Positions 1 to 6,332 of a DNA stretch of 10,353 nucleotides are shown one piece after another; position 1 is the first letter of the stretch; each line of letters begins with the position of its first letter. The stretch is from JBDSTW01 sp039914705 (lineage in GTDB: Bacteria; Pseudomonadota; Gammaproteobacteria; SURF-13). The stretch spans positions 1 to 10,353 of the forward strand of contig JBDSOT010000154.1 in NCBI GenBank assembly GCA_039914705.1, read 5' to 3'. Under the pieces are notes generated by a model that worked only from the letters and a program-made list of their open reading frames with translations, searched no databases and was not told where the DNA came from. A program made the position numbers and the translations under genes.

Positions 1-264
1 CGCACCGTCCACTGCGTAAAACTGGGCAAAGAGGCCGAGGGCCTGAAATTTCCGCCGTACCCCGGCGAGCTCGGCAAGAAGATTTACGACAGCGTGTCCG
101 CCGAGGGCTGGAAGTTGTGGCTCGCCCATCAAACCATGCTCATCAATGAAAACCGCCTCGCCATGATGGACCCCAAGGCGCGCAAATTTTTAGAAGCCGA
201 AATGGAAAAGTTTTTCTTCGGCCCCGGCTCCGCGGCTCCGGCGGGTTATGTGCCCAAGGGATAG
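1..264 (+). CDS. yggX: YggX family Fe(2+)-trafficking / oxidative damage protection protein (5' end missing)
   Basis: The frame is open from base 1 and stops at TAG 262-264. The 87 visible residues cover nearly the whole protein (E. coli YggX has 91), so only one or two N-terminal residues, including the start codon, are likely missing. Recognisable family features are the N-terminal RTVHC with the conserved cysteine (visible residue 5), the block PYPGELGKKIYDSVS (about 19-33) and QTMLINENRLAMM (about 44-56). YggX is a small cytosolic protein linked to protection of Fe-S clusters from oxidative damage and to iron trafficking, and is often encoded just downstream of the DNA glycosylase gene mutY. 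Whether mutY precedes it here cannot be seen. No convincing intrinsic terminator follows; there is only a weak CAGC/GCTG hairpin near 268-279. The family call is firm; the exact biochemical role of the family is less settled. Confidence 0.93.
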   Translation, partial: RTVHCVKLGKEAEGLKFPPYPGELGKKIYDSVSAEGWKLWLAHQTMLINENRLAMMDPKARKFLEAEMEKFFFGPGSAAPAGYVPKG

Positions 265-380
265 TAGGCAGCTTGGGCTGAATAAAAGAAGCCTAACATC
301 AAGGCAAGAAGCCGCAGAAACTCACCTTAAGGGTGCTATGCTTTCCTCAATCTACGTGCTTAACTTGGAGTCTTGACCCT

Positions 381-1208
381 ATGAACACAATGACTACTAT
401 GCATGACGTATTAACTGACAAGGACATCTCGACCTTCGTTATAAATCTGGAAATTTTGCGTTATTTAGAATTACTCAGGAAAAAGATAAACTTGGATCGG
501 CATGAGATCAATGTCTTAGATTGGGGTTGCGGACGTGGTCAATCGGTTAGCCTACTGAGGGAGCTTGGCTATAACACCTTCGGTGTAGATATTTGCGCTG
601 AGTCCCTTAATAATGGCGCTACCTACTTTTCCAAAAGGTCAAAATATCCAGAAAATATGCTGCGCTTAATAAACCCTAAAGGAAAAATAGACTTTCCCGA
701 GAATTATTTTCATTTTATATTTTCATATCAGGTACTAGAACATGTAGAGCATATTGAAGATTTAGCTGACGAAATTACCCGTGTATTAGCTCCTAACGGC
801 ATGTGCCTACATATATATCCCGCGCATAAGCGCGTTATTGAAGGCCATCTCTTTATGCCATTCATCCACTGGCTACCCAAAAATAACTTTCGCAAAGCTT
901 TTGTCATCCTTTTTGTTGCCTTAGGAATAGAGCCCCGATGGCGCGAACTTAAAAGTAAGAATATCCTTGAAAAAGCGCAGACCTACTATAACTTTAGCGT
1001 CAATGAGACATTTTACCGAAGCCCTGCAACCAATAAACAAATCTTTGAAGAAAGGGGGCTCCAAACGGACTTTGTCATCATAAATAATCCCATTTTAAAG
1101 AAGTACGGGATCCTATCACGCATTATGAATATCAATTACTTCAAGAAACTTATTAACTGGATGTTATTAAATTTCAAGTCAGTGGAAATATTACTGGTTA
1201 AGCCTTAA
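381..1208 (+). CDS. class I SAM-dependent methyltransferase, substrate unknown, AT-rich
   Basis: The 275-residue product has a class I (Rossmann-fold) methyltransferase core. Motif I is VLDWGCGRG (residues 45-53), an acidic residue that would bind the SAM ribose is D70 in GVD, and the post-motif FSYQVLEHVEHIEDL (about 114-128) is typical of Methyltransf_11/23-type enzymes. The C-terminal 130 residues are rich in aromatic and basic residues and show no motif I recognise. The frame opens further upstream at ATG 333, but I prefer ATG 381 because GGAG at 366-369 lies 11 bases before it and the 16 extra residues look unlike a protein start; ATG 390 and 399 are also possible. Base composition is far more AT-rich than yggX upstream or cfa downstream, and codon use follows. 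This suggests horizontal acquisition, perhaps from a surface-polysaccharide or small-molecule cluster, but no partner gene is present. It is separated from cfa by 160 bases, so it is probably its own unit. Confidence 0.82.
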   Translation: MNTMTTMHDVLTDKDISTFVINLEILRYLELLRKKINLDRHEINVLDWGCGRGQSVSLLRELGYNTFGVDICAESLNNGATYFSKRSKYPENMLRLINPKGKIDFPENYFHFIFSYQVLEHVEHIEDLADEITRVLAPNGMCLHIYPAHKRVIEGHLFMPFIHWLPKNNFRKAFVILFVALGIEPRWRELKSKNILEKAQTYYNFSVNETFYRSPATNKQIFEERGLQTDFVIINNPILKKYGILSRIMNINYFKKLINWMLLNFKSVEILLVKP

Positions 1209-1284
1209 ATCAATTGGTCAGCGCCCTGGTTATCTATCTTTTCGACGACTGTGCTGCCGCAATCCGGCGTTGCGCCGATAAGGC

Positions 1285-1313
1285 TTGAACTGGGGACAAG
1301 CTGCTAATATTAT
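1285..1313 (+). promoter_or_regulatory. candidate sigma-70 promoter of cfa
   Basis: TTGAAC (1285-1290) and TATTAT (1308-1313) are separated by exactly 17 bases. This gives 4/6 and 5/6 matches to the -35 and -10 consensus. Transcription would start near 1320, leaving a leader of about 50 bases before the cfa ATG at 1369. The leader contains GGCC-flanked inverted sequence around 1322-1339, but no riboswitch or clear terminator is visible. The site lies in the gap after the AT-rich methyltransferase gene, consistent with cfa being transcribed independently. Confidence 0.5.
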
Positions 1314-1368
1314 TGCTTTAAGGCCACCCGGGAATGGCCACTCGCTAATCACCACGGAAGGTGTCCGC

Positions 1369-2595
1369 ATGAACGATAATATAGTTACTCTCGAAAAAAA
1401 GCTCAGGCGCGGGCAACTCACGTTACACCTCCCGCCCAGGTGCGTTGAAACCTTCGGTGGTGGCCCGCCGTATGCTGAATGGATAGTGCACAGCCCGGCC
1501 ACGCTAAGACGCATCGCGCGCGATCCCGAGATGATGCTGGGCGAGACCTATATGAACGGCGAGTGGGACGTCCCCCAGGGTAAGCTGGCGGCCTTGCTCG
1601 AGGTGCTGATGGCCAATTTCTCCGACCCCCCCGCCCAAGCGCGCGGCATTCTTGCCAAGCTCTTAAAAAACATCGCTCACCACGGCAATGGCATCATGCG
1701 CAGTTACCGCAACGTGGCTCATCATTACGATCTAGATGAGTGGGTGTTTCGCCGCTTTCTCGACCAGGATATGCAATATTCCTGCGCCTATTTCTACGCC
1801 CCCGATATTAGCCTCGACGAGGCGCAGCGCGCCAAATGCCGCCACATCATGAATAAACTCATGCTCAGCCCCGGGCAGCACGTGCTGGATATCGGCTGCG
1901 GCTGGGGCGGGCTCGCGCTGTTCCTGGCTGAGCACGCCGGCGTGAAGGTGACCGGCCTGACGCTGTCGCGCGAGCAATTGCGTGTGGCAACCCATCGGGC
2001 CGCGGAGCGCGGCCTGGAAAATCTTGTGGAATTTCGCCTGCAGGATTATCGCGAGCACACTGGAAGCTATGACCGCATTGTCAGCGTCGGCATGTTCGAG
2101 CATGTCGGCGTCGCGCATTACGATTGTTATTTTGCCCAGCTAAGGCGCCTGCTAAACCCGGAGGGAAGCGCCCTGCTGCACACTATAGGCCGCGTGAGCC
2201 CACCTGGCGGCACCAACCCGTGGATCCAAAAATATATCTTCCCTGGCGGCTATAATCCGGCCTTGTCCGAGGTCGTCGGCGCGCTTGAGAAAAGCGGCCT
2301 TGTGAGTTGCGATGTGGAGGTGTTAAGGCTTCATTACGCGTTAACCTTGGAGGCGTGGTACCAGCGTTTTCAACAGCATCGCGGCGAAGTGGCTGAGCGC
2401 ATGGGCGAGCGATTCTGCCGTATGTGGGAATTTTACCTGGCCTCCTGCGAGGCCAGCTTCCGCTGGCGCGACCTCGTGGTCTTCCAGATTCAGCTTGCCC
2501 ATCACCTGGATGCCCTACCCTTAACCCGGGATTATTTGTACCAACAACCGGCACAACGGGCGAGTACTGCGGTCACGTCACGCTTGGCTTCTTGA
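1369..2595 (+). CDS. cfa: cyclopropane-fatty-acyl-phospholipid synthase
   Basis: This enzyme transfers a methylene group from S-adenosylmethionine to the double bond of unsaturated phospholipid acyl chains at the inner face of the membrane (EC 2.1.1.79), usually as cells enter stationary phase or face acid and other stress. The 408-residue product is slightly longer than E. coli Cfa (382). An N-terminal lipid-facing region (about 1-110) precedes the catalytic domain. Visible signatures are AHHYDL (117-122), DMQYSCAYF with C139, the SAM motif VLDIGCGWGG (172-181), GLTLSREQ (196-203), MFEHVG with E244, H271 in LHTIG and Y323 in LHYALTLEAW. The Cys, Glu, His and Tyr correspond to the known bicarbonate-site residues of the E. 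coli enzyme. The frame extends upstream to 1285, but ATG 1369 has a good ribosome site, GGAAGG at 1356-1361, seven bases away, so I use it. All key residues are present and the gene looks intact. Confidence 0.95.
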   Translation: MNDNIVTLEKKLRRGQLTLHLPPRCVETFGGGPPYAEWIVHSPATLRRIARDPEMMLGETYMNGEWDVPQGKLAALLEVLMANFSDPPAQARGILAKLLKNIAHHGNGIMRSYRNVAHHYDLDEWVFRRFLDQDMQYSCAYFYAPDISLDEAQRAKCRHIMNKLMLSPGQHVLDIGCGWGGLALFLAEHAGVKVTGLTLSREQLRVATHRAAERGLENLVEFRLQDYREHTGSYDRIVSVGMFEHVGVAHYDCYFAQLRRLLNPEGSALLHTIGRVSPPGGTNPWIQKYIFPGGYNPALSEVVGALEKSGLVSCDVEVLRLHYALTLEAWYQRFQQHRGEVAERMGERFCRMWEFYLASCEASFRWRDLVVFQIQLAHHLDALPLTRDYLYQQPAQRASTAVTSRLAS

Positions 2596-2635
2596 GCAGC
2601 CTCGCTCGTCTGTTTGCAGACTTGATCCCGATACA

Positions 2636-2647
2636 TTAACATGTTAA
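2636..2647. repeat. 12-bp perfect palindrome, possible operator
   Basis: TTAACATGTTAA reads identically on both strands and is followed at once by a further CTTAAC. It sits in the gap between cfa and the small lipoprotein gene, 64 bases before the lipoprotein ATG, where a repressor or activator could bind. A short direct repeat, AACGTAG, follows at 2654-2660 and 2663-2669, and a possible -10 element (TATACC, 2675-2680) lies downstream without a good -35. No regulator is identified; in AT-rich intergenic DNA such a palindrome can occur by chance. Confidence 0.3.
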
Positions 2648-2710
2648 CTTAACAACGTAGAAAACGTAGTCAACTATACCTAAACTGATCAAATCTGAAG
2701 GAGTATGAAC

Positions 2711-3031
2711 ATGATAAGGAAAATCCTTATATTGCTGAGCGCCGCCGTATTTGCCTTAGGTCTTGCCGCTTGTAACAAGGACACTCCGGCCGAGCAGGCT
2801 GGCGACAAAGCAGAAGAAGCCGGCAACGTAGCCGCCGAGAAAGTAGAAGAGGCTGGTGATGCGGCAAACGATGCGGCCGAAGAAAAGGCTGATGCGAGCG
2901 AGCCTGACGCCAGCATGAGAGATAAGGCTGAAGCTGATAGGGAAGCGAGTGAAGCCGCCGCTAAGGCTGAAGAGGCGCGCATCGCAACTGAAAAAGCTGA
3001 CGCCGCCGCTAAGGCAGCAATCAGTCAGTAA
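2711..3031 (+). CDS. small Ala/Glu/Lys-rich lipoprotein, function unknown
   Basis: The 106-residue product begins with a lipoprotein signal peptide: MIRK, a hydrophobic stretch (5-20) and the lipobox LAAC with the lipidated cysteine at residue 21. The residue after the cysteine is Asn rather than Asp, so by the E. coli Lol rule the protein would go to the outer membrane. The mature part (about 85 residues) is almost entirely Ala, Glu, Lys and Asp with no aromatic residues after the signal peptide, in imperfect repeats such as AEEAGNVAAEKVEEAGDAA. It should form a long charged helix or coiled coil. An ATG at 2705 is also in frame, but AAGGAG (2698-2703) is one base from it and seven bases from ATG 2711, so 2711 is the start. 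A strong terminator follows directly, so the gene is probably monocistronic. I cannot assign a function; a periplasmic spacer or stress-related envelope protein is a guess only. Confidence 0.82.
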   Translation: MIRKILILLSAAVFALGLAACNKDTPAEQAGDKAEEAGNVAAEKVEEAGDAANDAAEEKADASEPDASMRDKAEADREASEAAAKAEEARIATEKADAAAKAAISQ

Positions 3032-3041
3032 GTCAGCATAA

Positions 3042-3081
3042 AAATGGTTGGTAAGGGTCTCCTTACCAACCATTTAGTTTT
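3042..3081 (+). terminator. strong intrinsic terminator after the lipoprotein gene
   Basis: AAATGGTTGGTAAGG (3042-3056) pairs perfectly with CCTTACCAACCATTT (3061-3075) around the loop GTCT, a 15-bp stem. It is followed by AGTTTTA and starts ten bases after the TAA. A run of A's before the left arm (3040-3044) gives a U-run on the other strand, so it may work in both directions and insulate pncC from cfa and the lipoprotein gene. Confidence 0.9.
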
Positions 3082-3169
3082 AGCCTGTAATATCCCCACC
3101 CCGCACCGCATTCTATTTCAGCCGCGACACCTATAGTTATTCCCAGCAGTGCCCACATTTCCTGTTTGC

Positions 3170-3175
3170 TACACT
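3170..3175 (+). promoter_or_regulatory. possible -10 element of pncC, implying a leaderless or near-leaderless mRNA
   Basis: TACACT (5/6 match to TATAAT) ends only seven bases before the pncC ATG at 3183, and no Shine-Dalgarno sequence is seen before that ATG. If this element is used, transcription would begin at or next to the start codon. The -35 region at the right distance (about 3147-3152) is a poor match, so support is weak. An alternative -10, TATAGT at 3132-3137, would give a leader of about 40 bases. Confidence 0.25.
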
Positions 3176-3182
3176 TGCCGGC

Positions 3183-3698
3183 ATGGCACACCCACAAGAA
3201 GCCGATCTTGAGCTACTGGCAATGTGCCTGGGCGCACTGCTTAGCAAGCGCGGTATCGTGCTTGCCACGGCGGAGTCTTGTACCGGCGGCTGGGTGGCGC
3301 AGACCATTACTTCAGTGCCCGCAAGTTCCGCCTGGTTCGAGCGCGGCTTTGTCACCTATACCAATAATGCCAAGCAGGAAATGCTGGGGGTTCGTGCCGC
3401 CACGATCGCGGCCTGCGGCGCCGTGAGCGAAGCGACCGCGCGCGAAATGGCCGAGGGCGCGTTGCTGCATAGCCATGCCCAGGTTAGCCTTGCGGTCAGC
3501 GGCATCGCCGGTCCCGCCGGCGGCACGCCGGACAAGCCGGTCGGCAGCGTGTGTCTGGCCTGGGCAGGTTTAGGACTGAAAACGCTAAGCCGGAGCCGGC
3601 ACTTTTCCGGCGGCCGCGCGGACATACGGCGCCTGGCTGTCATTGCCGCCTTACAAGGCCTCGAAGATTTCTTGACTGCGGGCACACCTCAGTCGTAG
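3183..3698 (+). CDS. pncC: nicotinamide-nucleotide amidohydrolase (stand-alone CinA C-terminal domain)
   Basis: PncC deamidates nicotinamide mononucleotide to nicotinate mononucleotide plus ammonia, returning the NMN released by NAD-dependent DNA ligase and other NAD breakdown to NAD synthesis in the cytosol. The 171-residue product is a single CinA C-terminal domain, close in length to E. coli PncC (165). The family signatures are all present: TAESCTGG (29-36), YTNNAKQEMLGV (59-70) with K64, GAVSEATAREMA (79-90), the glycine-rich block SGIAGPAGGTPDKPVG (106-121) and the late RHFSGGRADIR (139-149). Conserved Ser, Lys and the Gly/Pro loop indicate an active enzyme. No clear ribosome site precedes ATG 3183, but homology begins soon after it, so the start is reasonable. 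In many proteobacteria pncC lies just upstream of recA, sometimes with thpR between; here a broken thpR start follows and recA is absent. Confidence 0.92.
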   Translation: MAHPQEADLELLAMCLGALLSKRGIVLATAESCTGGWVAQTITSVPASSAWFERGFVTYTNNAKQEMLGVRAATIAACGAVSEATAREMAEGALLHSHAQVSLAVSGIAGPAGGTPDKPVGSVCLAWAGLGLKTLSRSRHFSGGRADIRRLAVIAALQGLEDFLTAGTPQS

Positions 3699-3711
3699 CG
3701 AGATAATTCAG

Positions 3712-3801
3712 ATGGGTGCTACACAACGTCTATTTTTTGCCTTATGGCCGGATGAGGCGACGGGCCTTGATTCCCACGCCGTCACCCCCATCTATAGGTA
3801 A
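3712..3801 (+). pseudogene. thpR: truncated start of thpR (RNA 2',3'-cyclic phosphodiesterase / LigT family)
   Basis: A 29-codon frame starts at ATG 3712, 13 bases after the pncC stop, and ends at TAA 3799-3801. Its first 17 residues, including QRLFFALWPDEAT, match the highly characteristic N-terminus of ThpR/LigT proteins, in which the RLFFALWPD strand begins the fold. Full-length members have about 180 residues and two HxTx catalytic motifs; neither motif is present. From about base 3764 the frame runs into DNA that reads as the sigma-32 promoter of htpG, so the last 12 residues are not ThpR-like. I read this as the leftover 5' end of a thpR gene that once followed pncC and was removed by a deletion or rearrangement that brought htpG next to it. 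The fragment cannot encode a working enzyme. The match is short (about 13 residues), but its position next to pncC supports it. Confidence 0.68.
3766..3793 (+). promoter_or_regulatory. sigma-32 (RpoH) heat-shock promoter of htpG
   Basis: CTTGATT (3766-3772), a 13-base spacer and CCCCATCT (3786-3793) closely fit the heat-shock consensus CTTGAAA-N11-16-CCCCATNT. Transcription would start near 3800, giving a leader of about 30 bases with AAAGGA (3814-3819) before the htpG ATG at 3831. HtpG is a classical RpoH-regulon member, so site and gene agree. The promoter lies inside the tail of the truncated thpR frame. Confidence 0.8.
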
Positions 3802-3830
3802 CAAATTCATATTAAAGGACGTGTTTGACC

Positions 3831-5723
3831 ATGAATGACGTAGCACATAAAGAAACACTCGGTTTTCAGACCGAGGTGCGGCAATTGCTGAGCCTGATGA
3901 TCCATTCCCTGTACGGCAACAAGGAAATCTTTTTACGCGAGCTGATCTCCAATGCCTCGGATGCCATCGACAAGCTGCGCTTTGACGGCCTCGCAGACGA
4001 CGCGCTTTTTGAAGGCGACAGCGAATTCAAGATCACCGTTGATTATGACGCGCAGCAGCGCACCGTCACCCTCTCCGACAACGGCATCGGCATGACGCGC
4101 GCAGAGGTGGTCGAGAATATCGGCACGATTGCAAAATCCGGCACCCGTCAGTTTCTCGACTCACTCTCCGGCGATCAGGCCAAGGATGCGCATTTGATCG
4201 GCCAGTTTGGCGTCGGCTTCTACTCCTCGTTTATCGTCGCCGACAAGGTTACGCTCACTACGCGGCGCGCGGGGCTAGGTGCCGAACATGGCGTGAGCTG
4301 GGAATCCGCGGGCGAGGGCGAGTACACGCTGGAGACCGTCGAAAAACCCACGCGCGGCACCGAGGTTGTGCTGCACCTGCGCAAGGATGAGGACGAATTT
4401 TTAAACGGGCACCGCCTGCGCTCCATCATCCGTAAATATTCCGACCATATTACCGTGCCGATCGTGATGCGCGTTGAGGGTAAAGATAAAGACGCGACTG
4501 CCGTCGAATATGAAGCGGTCAACAGCGCCTCCGCCCTGTGGACACGCCCCAAAAATGAGATCAGTGACGCGGAATATGCCGAGTTCTACAAACACGTCGG
4601 GCACGACTTCGAGGCGCCGCTCGCCTGGCTGCACAGCCGCGTGGAAGGCAAGCACGAATACACGTTATTGCTGTATATCCCGGCGCGCGCGCCGTTCGAT
4701 ATGTGGGATCGTGACAGCCGTCACGGCGTCAGGCTCTATGTGCGTCGCGTGTTTATTCTGGAAGACGCCCAGCAACTGACGCCGCGCTATCTGCGCTTCC
4801 TGCGCGGGATTATCGATTCCAATGATTTGCCGCTGAACATCTCGCGTGAAATCTTGCAGGGCAATAAGCTCATCGACACGATACGTTCCGGCGCGGTTAA
4901 AAAGGTGCTGGCTTTGCTGGAGGATCTGGCCGCGAACGACGCCGGGAAATATGCCGCATTCTGGAAGGAATTTGGCGTGGTGCTCAAGGAAGGCATTATC
5001 GAAGACTTTGCCAATCGTGAACGCATTGCAAAACTGCTAAAGTTTGCCTCGACCCATAGCGACAGTGATGAGCAGAATGTCACGCTGACGGATTATGTGG
5101 CGCGCATGAAAGACGGTCAGGACAAAATTTATTACATCACCGCGGAGACTTACGCCGCCGCCAAAAACAGTCCGCATCTCGAATTGCTGCGTAAAAACGG
5201 CATTGAGGTTTTGCTGTTGTCCGACCGTGTCGACGAGTGGCTCGTGACGCATTTGACCGAGTTTGATGACAAGCCATTGCAATCGGTCGCCAAGGGACAG
5301 CTCGATCTTGGTAAATTCGACACTGATAAGGATAAGAACAATGAGGGCCCTGCCGAAGAGTTGGGAGATTTTGTTGAACGCGTTAAAACCGCGCTGGGTG
5401 ACAAGGTAAAAGATGTGCGTGTCAGCCAGCGGCTGACGACTTCACCCTCGTGCCTGGTTGCGGATGCGCATGATATCGGCGCCAACCTTGAGCGCCTGCT
5501 AAAGGCGGCAGGACAGTCTGTGGGCAATACTCAGCCGGTGTTGGAGATTAATCCGGACCACCCGTTGGTGGCCCGGATCAAGGATGAAGTAGACGCTGGT
5601 GTATTTGCGGACTGGGCGCATATTCTGTTTGACCAGGCCGTGCTCAGTGAGGGTGGTCAGCTTGACGATTCAGCCAGTTTTGTACAGCGGTTGAACAATA
5701 TGCTGTTAAAGCTGAGCGCCTAA
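3831..5723 (+). CDS. htpG: molecular chaperone HtpG (bacterial Hsp90)
   Basis: HtpG is the cytosolic ATP-dependent Hsp90 homodimer that remodels client proteins together with DnaK during heat and other stress. The 630-residue length fits the family (E. coli 624). The N-terminal GHKL ATPase domain shows ETLGFQTEV (8-16), FLRELISNASDAIDKLR with catalytic E37 and Mg-binding N41, LSDNGIGM with D83, and GQFGVGFYSSF (124-134) forming the lid/ATP loop. The middle domain carries PLNISREILQ (334-343) with R339, the arginine that contacts the gamma-phosphate, and the C-terminal dimerisation domain runs to the end. A TTG two codons upstream (3825) is in frame; ATG 3831 gives the usual N-terminus just before AHKETLGFQTE and is preferred, although AAAGGA (3814-3819) is 11 bases from ATG and five from TTG. 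It has its own sigma-32 promoter. It converges with the DoxX gene, with 36 bases between stops and no obvious shared terminator. Confidence 0.97.
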   Translation: MNDVAHKETLGFQTEVRQLLSLMIHSLYGNKEIFLRELISNASDAIDKLRFDGLADDALFEGDSEFKITVDYDAQQRTVTLSDNGIGMTRAEVVENIGTIAKSGTRQFLDSLSGDQAKDAHLIGQFGVGFYSSFIVADKVTLTTRRAGLGAEHGVSWESAGEGEYTLETVEKPTRGTEVVLHLRKDEDEFLNGHRLRSIIRKYSDHITVPIVMRVEGKDKDATAVEYEAVNSASALWTRPKNEISDAEYAEFYKHVGHDFEAPLAWLHSRVEGKHEYTLLLYIPARAPFDMWDRDSRHGVRLYVRRVFILEDAQQLTPRYLRFLRGIIDSNDLPLNISREILQGNKLIDTIRSGAVKKVLALLEDLAANDAGKYAAFWKEFGVVLKEGIIEDFANRERIAKLLKFASTHSDSDEQNVTLTDYVARMKDGQDKIYYITAETYAAAKNSPHLELLRKNGIEVLLLSDRVDEWLVTHLTEFDDKPLQSVAKGQLDLGKFDTDKDKNNEGPAEELGDFVERVKTALGDKVKDVRVSQRLTTSPSCLVADAHDIGANLERLLKAAGQSVGNTQPVLEINPDHPLVARIKDEVDAGVFADWAHILFDQAVLSEGGQLDDSASFVQRLNNMLLKLSA

Positions 5724-5759
5724 TCGGCATGTCCAACAGCTTAGCCTATATCTTTTTCA

Positions 5760-6182
5760 TTAAAAGCGGTCGCGTTCGCGGCGCTCGCAAGGAGCCTCTT
5801 TAATGCTGTAGCTGCCGCTGCCGTAAGTCATGATATAAAGCATGCCGCCCATGATGGCGACATTTTTCAGGAAGCTGTTCATCTGTTCCGGGTCTGCCCA
5901 GAACGGATGGAACAATAACGTCACTGGGATGAGGAACAGGAAAAGGGCCACCGCCGCCCAGCGCGCATAAAGACCAAAGGCGATCATTAAACCGCCACCC
6001 AACTCAATGGCTATGGTAAGCGCCAAAAATATTTCCGTCATGGGAATGCCCTTGCTGGCCATAAAACCCAAGGTGCCGTCCCAACCGTTAATTTTATTAA
6101 AGCCTGAGAGAATAAAAATGAGCGACAATAAAATGCGCCCCGTTACCGGACCATAATCTTTTATCAGATTGCACGCACTCAT
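5760..6182 (-). CDS. DoxX family inner-membrane protein
   Basis: The 140-residue product has four predicted membrane helices, at about residues 13-31, 49-70, 74-92 and 105-121. It carries the DoxX-type segments FILSGFNKINGW (23-34), FMASKGIP (40-47), ELGGGLMIAFGLYARWAA (60-77) and FLKNVAIMGGML (104-115). DoxX proteins are small membrane proteins of poorly defined activity; some are linked to thiosulfate-quinone oxidoreductase or to redox homeostasis, and many have no known partner. The frame extends 40 codons further upstream, but ATG at 6182-6180 has an excellent ribosome site (AAGGAG, minus strand, ending eight bases before it), which fixes the start. The C-terminus is strongly charged (CERRERDRF). 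The upstream 150 bases contain a possible -10 (TAATAT, 6244-6249) without a clear -35. It may instead be read from the secreted-protein gene upstream on the same strand, since no terminator lies between them. Confidence 0.87.
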   Translation of the reverse strand: MSACNLIKDYGPVTGRILLSLIFILSGFNKINGWDGTLGFMASKGIPMTEIFLALTIAIELGGGLMIAFGLYARWAAVALFLFLIPVTLLFHPFWADPEQMNSFLKNVAIMGGMLYIMTYGSGSYSIKEAPCERRERDRF

Positions 6183-6332
6183 GATGTACTCTCCTTTTTT
6201 AGATTTATCTATCGATTTCTTGTCAGCTTCAATCAGTATACGAATATTATCTCCGCCGATCAGCGGGAAACCAAAGCTTTTGTGGGGCGAGCATTTACCC
6301 AACCATATACTATCAGCAATCGCTTTTTTACC

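Noticed and set aside
265..380. Possible tRNA or terminator after yggX
   Set aside because: No cloverleaf or TTCGA-type T-loop is visible and the only hairpin (CAGC/GCTG) is four base pairs without a U-run.
1230..2554. Several open frames antisense to cfa
   Set aside because: All lie opposite an intact cfa with complete catalytic residues; no motifs or start signals support them.
2689..2982. Ala/Ser-rich minus-strand frame opposite the lipoprotein gene
   Set aside because: It is the complement of an Ala/Glu-rich repeat; the plus-strand frame has signal peptide, lipobox, ribosome site and terminator, the minus frame has none of these.
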